Assembly (NCBI RefSeq): GCF_019703515.2
Contig: NC_059379.1
Location: 22,247,880 to 22,311,879 of the forward strand
Direction of reading: 5' to 3'
Source: Myxocyprinus asiaticus
Lineage: Eukaryota; Chordata; Actinopteri; Cypriniformes; Catostomidae
DNA length: 64,000 nt
Positions within the stretch are counted from its first letter, which is position 1; every line of letters begins with the position of its first letter. Under the pieces are notes generated by a model that did not search any database, was not told where the DNA came from, and saw nothing but the letters and a program-made list of their open reading frames with translations. The translations under genes were made by a program, and so were the position numbers. Below are positions 54,198-64,000 of this stretch, piece after piece.

Positions 54198-55999
54198 TTC
54201 AGTCATCCAAAGGAGGATATTATTTTCAATATTCTCAGCTGGGCTGCAGCCGAAGGCAGCATTTACTCTGAGAAAAAGAGCTACAGAAATTGCGATTCAG
54301 GCACACATCCTTGACTTGACACTTTTGAGATAAAATTATAAGGATTGTGTTATCTGCAGACTCTTCATCTCAGCAGGTGTTGGCTAAAAGATGTCTGCCT
54401 TTCTAATGCATCCTGTTCCTTTTGTTGCTGAGTGACTATATCAAAGTCCCCAGAGGCTCACAGGCTAAGAGGCAGATTTGGGTCAGCTGCTTCTACACTT
54501 CGACCTCCAACAGCTTTGTGTTGTCTTTGTCCATGGATGTCTTGGTGGACACATCCCGGTTTTTAACTTTCTCCTGATTCGATCCGAATCGAAGGCATGT
54601 TTGCCTGCAGCCCCACACCTAAAAAAAAATTAGCAGGCAGTAGGGGTCTGACCTGATTTACTGTTAATGCATTTTAATACAGGCAAGTTCCTGGTCTCAT
54701 GCTGAGTTGTCTCTGGGAGGAGGAAATAAGGTTCTGCTGCTGTGTATTATCATTTCATCATTTATTCATGCTGGTCTATAAACAGAGGAACAGAGGCAGG
54801 CTGAAGTGCTTAGCAGCTCCAACCTGAAAGAGACGCCCATTAATGTGGATGACATGTAGAGACCCAAGTGATGACGCTTTACATTCGCATTAAATTGATG
54901 ACAAGGATTTATTTCAAAGATGGAGTTAAACTGTGCTCAAGACTTTAATTCAGGCTGAACAGAGGGCTGCTCTAGGCCACACTCTGGCAGAGCTAAAGAG
55001 CACTGTAGCCATATTTCTGCCCCAACATGAATAAGTACCTAGCTATAGCATGACCCCTGGGATTCATACAGCACATGCCCTAAAATCCTTGCCTTGATTT
55101 ATAAATATCAACAAGTGGAAATCATTTCGAATTTACAATGTCAATTTGAGCAGAGGGCTTAAGGTGTCATTCATTAAAACCACATATGATGTAATTACAT
55201 CTTGGTTTAAATATTGTACATTGTTTATAACACCATGGAGAAAGATATCTGTTAGCATCCCCATTCATCTCAGTGGCAGCTGCTTGGCTGGTGAAGGACA
55301 CCCCCTAAAAAATTCAGGTCTTATTCTCCAGTCCCTTAAAGGGGACAAAAATGAATTACAGGGTCTCAGGAGGCATAGACCACAGGAAGCCTTCTGTCAC
55401 AATGAATTAACAAAGCGATCAACATTAATAGCTAGAGGAATTAATCAGATAATGGATCAGTCTACAACGTGACAAGTCATTCAGGGTGGAAGCGATTTTG
55501 TGGATTGCGTGAAAACACTTTATTTATTTTTTCTTTTGTCTGGAAATTATTAATTGGTTGAATACAGTGGCAAAAGCTTTATTCAGAAATGTATCTTGTT
55601 AAATTCTCTATGAAAAGAAAATTAGCTGCTCTTCACTATGGATGCATTTATAAGAGGTTGTTCAAACCAACATCTATGCAAAGAACATTACAATTAGAAA
55701 ATAAAACGGCTATATACAGGTAGGCCTAATATATGAAAAACCACATGGGCTCAGCATTTGTCAAATCTGATCAGTGATGAATTTTGCACTGGTTTAAAAT
55801 ATATTTTTGCTCAGTGAAAGCAAAGCATGATTGCTTGTGATGATGTCTGTAATGTTGCTAACATTCAGTTACAATGGTGTTACATGGCGACTTAATCAAG
55901 CCTTGAGTCAAACAGCCTTGCACCTGAATCTACTACATAGTGAATAAAGACAGCTTTTTTTTTTTCTTTTAATCACACATTTGCACATATACGGTGAAA
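54198..55999. other. No gene recognised
   Basis: Low repeat density. A 108-codon ORF at 55146-55472 shows no motif. Host regulatory sequence or exons cannot be excluded, but nothing supports them. Confidence 0.45.
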
Positions 56000-56166
56000 T
56001 TCTTTTTTCACATATCCCAGCTAAGCTCAGATACAGCACCCCTGGAGCAGACAGGGTCAAGGGCCTTGCTCAAGGGCCCAACAGTTGCATTTTGGTGGTG
56101 CTGGGGCTTGAACCCCCAACCTTCTGATCAGTAACCCAGAGCCTTAACCACTGAGCCACCACTGCC
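56000..56166. repeat. Interspersed fish repeat, SINE-like
   Basis: Contains 'ggccttgctcaagggcccaa' and 'gaacccccaaccttctgatc'. This block occurs widely in fish genomes; which element it belongs to was not determined. Confidence 0.5.
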
Positions 56167-56339
56167 TCAGCTGTCTGTTAGGACAAGAAGATACTGCCAG
56201 AGCTTTCATTATTTGATACGGTATCTCACAAGTCTGTACTGACAGGCTACACAAGAACATGTGAAGTCACCTCTTGCATATGGCAATAATTATTTATTAC
56301 TGTTTTTGTTCATATAATCAAGTGAGAATCATATGTTAA

Positions 56340-56878
56340 AAGTAGAGTGCATCCAAAAAAGAACATTTTGTCATAATTTACTCACCCTTATGTTGTCTTG
56401 TATGAATTTTTATCCTCATTGGAATACAAAAGGAGATGTCAGGCAGAATGTTAGGGACTAGCAGCCCTTGTCACCATTCTTTTTCATTTTGTGGAAAAAA
56501 GTGCAAAGAAAGTGAATGGTAACTATGGATGTCCTTCTGCCTACACTCAAAAAAACTATTTTAGCCTGTTTTAAGATTTACAAATTTCAATTTCATAACA
56601 AAATTCCATCAAATTGAATTATGTAATTTTAAACTAAAATAAATAAATCTTTAAATTTTTATTTATTTTTTGTTCTTTTTTTTTTTCTTAAAGATTCCTC
56701 AATTCAGTTTGATGGAATTTTGTCACAAAATTGAAACGCATAAATCTTTAAAAAATAATAATAATAATAATTTTTGAGTGTAACATTTTTTGTTCCATGG
56801 GATAAAGAAAATTGGGCTTGGAACACATGAGGGTGAGATAATGATGACAGAATTTTAAATTTAGGGTGAACTATCCCT
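56340..56878. mobile_element. Palindromic TTAA-flanked MITE
   Basis: TTAA at 56336-56339 and 56879-56882. Left 'cataatttactcaccctta' and right 'ttagggtgaactatccc' termini. A central AT-rich inverted pair around 56590 and 56705 carries 'tttgatggaattttgt' and its complement. Confidence 0.72.
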
Positions 56879-57247
56879 TTAATGCCAAACCCTGTGGTCA
56901 AAGTCGAAAAGCAGTGCATCACTCATGCTACATAAATATCACTTTATTCATTGACTCCCATAAACACACATAACAGATGGAGTTGCAAACTTCATTGTAT
57001 CTGCTTTGACAGCTCTGGCAATGGCAGGAACAAAGAGTCGAATCCCTGCACTGTCACAAAATGCTCATCTGACTGTTGATGAGCTATGGCTTGGAAATAT
57101 AAACAGTTGGAGAGGAAAGTATTACAAGCAGATCCTTTAGAAATGACTGAAGACCAGTGCTGTATTTAAAAACAAAACAAAACAAAAAAACATCTAAGAT
57201 CCTCAAACAAAATAAGGCCAGAGTTCCAATGCCACAAGTAATATTAA

Positions 57248-57325
57248 AGGGATAGTTGATCCAAACATTAAAATTCTGCCATCATTCACTCACCCTCATG
57301 TTGTTCCAAACCCCTATGGTGTTGC
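57248..57325. mobile_element. Single end of a TTAA-type MITE
   Basis: TTAA followed by AGGGATAGTTGATCCAAAC and 'tcactcaccctcatgttgtt'. The second end is not found nearby, so it is a fragment. Confidence 0.6.
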
Positions 57326-57332
57326 ACTTCTG

Positions 57333-58110
57333 AAAAGGGGGAGAACATTAATAATTTAAAAAAAAACTCCAGTGATGTTTCCTCACTGCAAACTTTATGT
57401 GCAATCTTTATAAAATGCTATTTACAATAATACATTTTCAATAAACACATTCAAAACAACAATGCTTTGTTTTTGTTTTTAAATGCATGAAATTATTACA
57501 GTTTTAATGATGTTCATATATTACTTATAATTATTTAAACATCCATGAATTTATATTTATCAAAGATATTTTCCTCTTACTCGTAAATAATCAACTCCAT
57601 ATTAACCCCTTTGATATTTTCCTTCATCAGTTATTTATCTTTTTAAACTTTAGATGGATATATTTATGCTTTAAAATACATATATACCTGTATTTCACAT
57701 ATACTGACCCTAACCCTAACCCTCTTGCATTTCTCTCATATTTCTTAATATCTTCACGTTACAACAGTAAATAAAACAATTATCATTAAAGGAAACACAT
57801 TTGCAAATAAAACAAATATACATGATATATGTCAGACATCTTACATGTGATCCGCACGAAAGCCTCGTGCCTTTTATGCTCAAAATAGAGCCCCAACTCA
57901 CTGTTCCACAATACTCTCAATTAGGCTTTCAATTACACAGATTAAATGAACAAAAACATTACAGTAATTTCTGTAGAGTAAAACATTGTATTTGACTGTT
58001 TTACACTAAATTAGCCAAAAATTGACTGTCATACCTAAAAAGGGGGAGAAGATTAATAAAAAAAAAAAATAAAACAACTCCAGCGAAGTTTCCCCACTGC
58101 AAATTTTATG
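57333..58110. repeat. Pair of about 70-bp direct repeats 0.7 kb apart
   Basis: 57333-57400 and 58037-58110 share 'aaaagggggagaa', an A tract and 'aactccag.ga.gtttcc.cactgcaaa'. They are diverged, and the sequence between them is AT-rich and non-coding. Confidence 0.6.
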
Positions 58111-59439
58111 AGGAATGAGGCAAACCGTAGTGTGTAATCAGGCAAAACTAATCAATCACGAACCTCTTTTTACTTGACCAATTGATCACAGATCTACTGG
58201 AAACCATGGAAACGATCTTTGAGATCTTTCAACATTTTTGGACATAAACAATTATAAACACTTTTTAAAAACATTTTATGAACTATATGACTTTTATATA
58301 TTTTAAATGTATTTAAACCACTGATATATAGAACTGGATTGCTCATGATGTCATATCAGTGAAGTCACTGCACCACCATATTGCTATGCCCAAATATTCC
58401 AATGTCCCTACTGACTTAATAGGAAATCATCTAATTTCAGCGAGTAAACATTAGTCATTCAATCACCGATTTTATATCTGAAATCTGCATGTACATCCCT
58501 GCAACGCAGACATCCTACACATGTAATTATTTATTTTTTTAAAGTCGGGAACTTTTCCTGTTTCTTGAAAGCCTGAGCAAGTTATGTATATCTACTGTAT
58601 ATCAAACAGTATCCACCTCTAACAAACTTAATCAGAGAACAGATCAGCTGAATGTCAACAAGTTCACTGAAACTGAGTTAAGATACAAACAGACATTTTC
58701 AGGCTTATTTATTGTGAACATCGAAGTGTTTGTTCAGAGTTACTTGTTTTAAGTTTTTTTTATTAAAAAGTGCCTTGTTCTCACGATCACTTGAATAAGA
58801 GCGCGTGCTCTCACTCCCTCGTGCAGCGGCACGCAGAGATTGAGGGAGACACGGAAAGCAAAGCTGGTTAAAATTAAACTGATACAAAGAGCACCTCTAT
58901 GTGAAAACAAGCATTTAAGGCAATTTAGAAATCCAAGTCTGACTTTTTTAAAGTCCCTTTTGGGGGTAAGGACGTATTGTCACCCTAAACAAGCAGATAT
59001 TACAGCTTTTCCTACTTACATTAAAACTTGTGGACAGTTTTCCCGCTTCTTTTGGTGATTGTTGTGCGACATCACGATCCGCAAATATCTTCTCCCTCAT
59101 TACGAATATTATCCATAACAAGCAAATCAATTATTAAACATGATTGTCACTAAAGGGTGAAATGCGACTGCCATATCCAGAGGTCGGAGAAGGTGAAACG
59201 GGGGTGTTTTCTCCTGTCAGTCACTGACACTCTATGAGAGGTTGGGCATACTAAAATGGCCGCTCGAACACTTCCTGTGTCTTCACCTCCTGCTGGCAGT
59301 TTAAAGTTGCATCAGTGATCCAGTTCTATTTATATAGCAGTGATCTTAACAGTTAATTTGCATTAATTATGAATTTCTTCATCAAACACTATGTTGACAG
59401 TTCTAAGTTAAATAAATTTGAATCTGTCACAATGGCGCT
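58111..59439. other. No gene recognised
   Basis: AT-rich non-coding sequence. Nothing supportable. Confidence 0.45.
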
Positions 59440-59625
59440 CTTTCCTCTGTGGAACACAAATGGAAATGTCCCATCAGAATGTTGACCTCAGTCACCATTC
59501 ACTTTCGTGATATAGGAAAAAAGATGCAATGGAAGTGAATCTACTTTTTTGTTCTTTTTGTGAATGTCAGATTTTGAACTACATGAGGGTGAGTGAAGAA
59601 TTTTTATATTTGAAACTATCCCTTT
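59440..59625. mobile_element. TTAA-type MITE, partial
   Basis: 'tgttgacctcagtcaccatt' and the terminus 'catgagggtgagtgaagaat' with 'aactatccctttat' at the right. Diverged member of the 7835-8434 family. Confidence 0.5.
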
Positions 59626-61397
59626 ATGCAACACTCAGGTTTTATGAAATGTAAGACTGTGCTAGCTGATCTCTGTGGAGCTCCTCTGAGCTCTGCCACA
59701 AACGCTGTACGCCGCACCAAAAGAGTCTCTCTCTTCCCAATTCTTTCTCATTGTCAGCCTATTTTGTGCAATTGGTATAGGAAGAATTTGTCAATAAGCA
59801 TACCACTCTCACCAGCCAGATTGCCTCACGTTGCAGGTTACCAGGGGAACAAAGATTCCACAGTCTGTTTCTATGGAGAGCAAACACAATACTCAAGGTT
59901 ACCAACATTAAGAAGTCTCATTCATGTGGAGAGGCTCAGAATTTCTGACAGTTCAACTGTGCCTTCTATCTCAACCCTGTCTGCTGTCTTTTTCATCCCT
60001 GTACAATCTGTCCCCAGAATGACATGAGAGGTGAACAACAGTGATGGCTGAGTTCCCATTGCTCCTCTGTGATGACAAGGCACAACAAATCCCACACCTG
60101 AATAAAGTAGATCTGCTCCTATGAAACTATCTGCTCGGATACAAAGCTAGTACTTTCCAAAGTGAGGATTCAGAAAATATCTGTATTTATTGGATTTCTC
60201 CACTTTTGTGTTTCCAGTAAAAATGTACTCCATTTTACCAACAGAAAAAAGCGATTTCACAGACAGGCAAACAGAACAGGGTCTTCACAATGTATGCGAT
60301 GCTCCAGGTGTGCTAACAGGCACTCTGAGCTATTGAAAGAACATGTCATGACATCAAATTAAGACAAAAGCAGAGTTATGGGGAAGGTAGATGTGGGTGA
60401 CAGAAGGTTAACATTTTATTAGTGGAGACCTTCACTGTCCTTGACAAATCTATATGGCCCCAGTGACCCCTTCCAAGACTTTAACATCATGATAGAAAAG
60501 CTTTTTTATTTTATATTTCACTCTCATGTAGTGCATTTTCAGAAAGTTGTGATGTCTGCATGTCAATGTACCTTCACACTGTACTATTTAGATATTTAGC
60601 AATTCAGTATGGCATTTGGGATTCACACCATCACACTAACATTACCGTTTTTGAGGCAAGGTCCCAATACAGTCCAATTTTCAGAGTGCTTTGTAGTCAG
60701 ACCAGGTCCCAAGACAGACAGGGACTTGCAATTTTTAGATTCAAACAAAGCTGAGAATTAGGTTTCTATAATCAGTTTAACCTTTGGGCGTCATGTTTCC
60801 AAACTATAAGAGAAACTGTAATTCTTAAAAGAGACAATATGAAAAAACTAGCACCACTGAAAGTGCACTTAGCAATATTTGTGTTTGTTGCACTGACGCC
60901 TAGTGGTGAAGATGTAGTATCACGCAAGAGCTAAAGTTTTCAGTTAGTGATGCCACGATTCACGCATTCCGCTAGTAAAAGTGTCCAATTACAGGGGATT
61001 ATCAAGATAAAGCAAGTAATATTCTACTGGTCATATAATCTCAACATGGGTCATGAATGTGCTTTCAGCATTATGTAGAATGAAGTCTTCAGGTCTGTTC
61101 CAAAACTTAGTAAGCCGCCTTGCAGTCCTCTGCATTCTTAGGCAGCTGTCTTCTATGGCAGCATCTTAACTGAAATGGAGCCCCATAAGAGAACATTTTG
61201 GAATGCTCAACATAGGCGGCAACTCCTTGCATCATTTGACTCACAACTAATTTCAACACAGGTGATGCGATAGGAACCACATGATACTCTGAGCATAAAT
61301 ATGCATAACACACATTTTGGGTAAAATAGTCTGTTTTCTATCATATTGAACTATTTAGTATACATACTTTTCAGTATTGAATGGATTATAGGTATAC
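59626..61397. other. No gene recognised
   Basis: A 133-codon ORF (59626-60027) has no recognised domain or codon evidence. A degraded MITE end like 53556-54197 lies near 61095-61180. Confidence 0.45.
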
Positions 61398-61867
61398 TGT
61401 CATGATCCTGCTACTTTGATCTTGTTTATTCTTGTTGTGGCAGGATTGTGACAGTTTTCTCCGCCCATCTCTCAGGTTGTTCCATGTGTTTTTGTTTTCT
61501 TCTCTCCCTCGTGTTTCTCCCAGGTGCTGCTCAGCAGCACAATCAGCATTGCCATGGCAGCACTGATTCGTGCTGCTCGTGATTACTGGCAGCACCTGTC
61601 CTCAATCTTCCTTTCCTCTATATATTCTCTCCTTTGTCTTGCTTTCCCTGCCATATCATTGTGTTTTGTTTCCAGTCCAGTTGAATTGTTCCTGTTTTTT
61701 CCAGTTATTCCCCAGTTGGTTTGTTTTCAATTTTATTGTTCCCTTGTTAGTCTTGTTTTCTCCCTTGTGAGTTTTTTTTTTGTTCATATTTGTTTTGTTT
61801 GTTTTTTCAATAAAACAAACTTTCATTGCCATCCTGCATCTTGGGTCCTTCATCAAAACTTGTGACA
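61398..61867 (+). mobile_element. Solo LTR with 5-bp target duplication
   Basis: A 470-bp unit begins TGTCATGATCC and ends CTTGTGACA, with TATAC on each side (61393-61397 and 61868-61872). It contains a TATA-like CTATATATTC at about 61618 and AATAAA at 61809 near the end, in the order of promoter and poly(A) signal expected for an LTR. No internal retrotransposon genes flank it, so it is the product of LTR-LTR recombination. Probably Ty3/gypsy class by its TGTCATGA start. Confidence 0.88.
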
Positions 61868-61875
61868 TATACTGT

Positions 61876-61986
61876 GGCTGAGTTCAGAATGGCATACTAC
61901 CATGCTTCTCATACAATTTCTGCCACTGACCCATAGAGCAGAAGTAGTAAGAGTAGTATGGGTAGTATGTCATTCCGTACTCAGCC
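61876..61986. mobile_element. Short MITE adjacent to the solo LTR
   Basis: Left GGCTGAGTTCAGAATGGCAT and the right complement of GGCTGAGTACGGAATGACAT form about 24-bp inverted ends in a 111-bp unit, four bases after the LTR duplication. Confidence 0.7.
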
Positions 61987-63395
61987 TGTATTTACAATGG
62001 AAATTTATCTTGCTTTGTCCGCTGTCTTGGATCTATTTTTCCATCGAGCTCATCACGGTGCATTATGGGATCATCTATCGAAGGACATACATACGATGTT
62101 CCCTTAGAATTTGTCCAAAACAAGATATCTTAGGAGGCAGCATAATTAAGATACCTTACGTATAGAACAACCTTTGCGTTGGGAGCGCAGCTCACTAGGT
62201 TTTGCAACAGACCCTTCATCTCATGTCAGTGTACATTATTTTAAACATGTTTCTCTATTATACTATTAAATTCTTTGTTTAAATGTTTATCAAATAGCTA
62301 AAAATCACTCAATGCACTTTTAATGTATAAAAAAAGGTTTTCATACAGCTCAAATGTGCAACTTCTACACCGCCAAATATAATTTAAAGTTTTCAAACAG
62401 CCTACCGAATACACCCTTCATTTGCCATTGGTCGAACTAAAAGAAAGTCATGCAAATGGAAATAAACCTTAATTTTGATCATTTAAAATTGAAGCGCCAC
62501 CATACGATATTGCAAAAATAAATGTTCGTTTTCAAATAGTTTTCTGAATACGTCCCCCCACTGCTGTTGATCGAAAAAAACAGACAGTACCGCCCACAAC
62601 TCGTGCCATTGGATAAGTCAATGGTATTGCATCAGTGTGGACAGGTCACTCAAAAAAAAAATTATATTGTGTACACATTGTGTACAATTTTCAACAAATT
62701 TTACCTACAGATGGTTTACTTATAGTTGTTCGTGCACGTTAAGCTGGGACAAGAGAAAGTATTTAAACAGAAAAAGGGACCAGTAACATAAACACTTACT
62801 GTAGGCGTATGTAAATTTATGTGCCATAAATATCCTTGACAATCATTATGCAAAATGGCATTGGCATAAAAATCTCTCTCTCCATCTCACACTTGCAATC
62901 CAATTTCTGCTGCACCTGACCATGTGTGATGAAGAGCCCAGTCCATTAAGCTTCATTGATAACTTTCGGCTGGCATGACAACTGCATCACAAGTGATATC
63001 ATAGTGTTGCTGCTGTTTGCCATTTGTGACAGTTTTGCATCAGTCACCCTCATCTCAGCTGTGTAACTCAAAAATATAATCTTGTTTCCTCACATCAGTC
63101 CGAAGTAAAGTAGGCTGCTGTAATAGAAATGAAGCTGTTGACACGGCTGCTCACCTTCTCCAACTCTAGGAATATCTGGAATACATCTGCAAATACAGAT
63201 AGACACAGTGCTGGTGGATTGTTTAAACACCATAAAAGTTAACACAGCAAAACTAATTTAATAATAATCTATGAATATATCAATGGTGCAGTACACTGGA
63301 GGTGGTCATCAGCCATTCTGCAAAATTACTTTGAATTTTGAAGTTTATAACTCTATTGTTTTATTTATGTTTTCCTTTATTTTATGTGAGTCATA
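61987..63395. other. No gene recognised
   Basis: Non-coding. A fragment similar to the 53556-54197 MITE lies at about 62115-62210. No exon is supported. Confidence 0.45.
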
Positions 63396-64000
63396 CAGTG
63401 CATCCAGAAAGTATTCACAGCGCTTCACTATTTCCACATTTTGTTATGTTACAGCCTTATTCCAAAATTGATTAAATTCATTATTTACCTCAAAATTCTA
63501 CAAACAATACCCCATAATGACAACATGAAAGAAGTTTGTTTGAAATCTTTGCAAATTTATTAAAAATAAAAAACAAAACAAAAATCACATGTACATAAGT
63601 ATTCACAGCCTTTGCCAAGACACTCAAAATTGAGCTCAGGTGCATCCTGTTTCCACTGATCATCCTTGAGATGTTTCTACAACTTGATTGGAGTCCACCT
63701 GTGGTAAATTCAGTTGACTGGACATGATTTGGAAAGGCACACACCTGTCTATATAAGGTCCCATAATTAACAGTGCATGTCAGAGCACAAACCAAGCCAT
63801 GAAGTCCAAGGAATTGTCTGTAGACCTCTGAGACAGGACTGTATTGAGGCACAGATCTGGGGAAGGGTACAGAAAAATTTCTGTAGCATTGCAGGTCCCA
63901 ATGAGCACAGTGGCCTCCATCATCTGTAAATGGAAGAAGTTTGGAACCACCAGGACTCTTCCTAGAGCTGGCTGCCCGGCCAAACTGAGCGATCGGGGGA
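63396..64000 (+). mobile_element. Tc1-like transposon, left part
   Basis: A TA dinucleotide (63394-63395) precedes the terminal inverted repeat CAGTGCATCCAGAAAGTATT. About 400 bp of 5' non-coding region leads to a transposase start at 63799. The element runs off the right edge, so its other end is unseen. Confidence 0.88.
63799..64000 (+). pseudogene. Tc1-like transposase, N-terminal fragment with a stop
   Basis: The frame from ATG 63799 begins 'MKSKELSVDL' and hits TGA at 63829-63831 (probably a former CGA). It then continues 'DRTVLRHRSGEGYRKISVAL' and 'TVASIICKWKKFGTTRTLP', the paired-like helix-turn-helix DNA-binding domain of Tc1 transposases. The catalytic DDE domain would lie beyond the window. 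The stop and truncation by the window prevent any statement on the rest of the gene. Confidence 0.85.

Noticed and set aside
55146..55472. 108-codon ORF as a host exon
   Set aside because: No domain, no splice-site pair or codon bias evidence; length expected by chance in this AT content.
57706..57722. Short telomere-like run (ccctaaccctaaccct), and a similar stretch near 32739-32765
   Set aside because: Two to three units only. The second lies inside a MITE, and such runs are common by chance.
59626..60027. 133-codon ORF as a host gene
   Set aside because: No recognisable motif, no start context or splice support, and it begins beside a MITE end.

Overview
The window looks like repeat-rich chromosomal DNA from a teleost fish, most probably a cyprinid. 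The evidence is the repeat complement: DIRS1-like tyrosine-recombinase retrotransposons, an L2-type and an L1/Tx1-type LINE, a chromodomain Ty3/gypsy element, Tc1 and hAT DNA transposons, TTAA-flanked palindromic MITEs, tRNA-derived SINEs, and long TA, GA and GATA/GACA microsatellites. I could not support any host protein-coding exon, rRNA or functional tRNA gene. Nearly every recognisable protein segment belongs to a mobile element, and every one long enough to judge is broken by stops or frameshifts. Species assignment is inference; there is no host gene to anchor it.

Layout: 1-4163 is the right-hand (5') part of a minus-strand DIRS element (copy A), abutting a fold-back element (4161-4842). 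A minisatellite, a SINE, a TTAA MITE and a putative solo LTR with a nested MITE follow to 9.8 kb. 9892-11339 is a truncated DIRS (copy D), and 11.34-13.99 kb an L2-like LINE. 15812-28131 is an almost full-length L1/Tx1-type LINE with a 14-bp target-site duplication, split inside ORF1 by a complete 6.36-kb DIRS element (copy B, 16755-23114). 29.3-37 kb holds SINE-like sequence and nested DNA transposons, including a hAT element with a perfect 8-bp duplication (34155-36794). 37.2-41.84 kb is a decayed chromovirus whose 3' LTR contains a SINE with its own duplication. 41.85-45.5 kb is microsatellite, AT-rich repeat array and DNA-transposon remnants. 46744-52502 is a second end-to-end DIRS element (copy C). 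From 52.5 to 64 kb the density falls: MITEs, a 470-bp solo LTR with a 5-bp duplication (61398-61867), and the start of a Tc1-like element running off the right edge.

The DIRS elements are the most informative part. All four lie in the same orientation and read right to left: ITR promoter, gag, RT/RNase H, then an overlapping tyrosine recombinase, then an internal complementary region (ICR) beside the left ITR. In copies B and C the ICR is two abutting halves, one complementary to the extreme left end and the other to the extreme right end. Copy-specific variants recur at the left end, the ICR and the right end of the same copy, as expected if both termini are rebuilt from the ICR template each cycle. 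All six visible ITRs carry an octamer (ATTTGCAT) about 22 bp upstream of a TATA box, and all four copies keep a consensus splice donor after gag. Copy C also contains a 134-bp stretch found in its own left flank.
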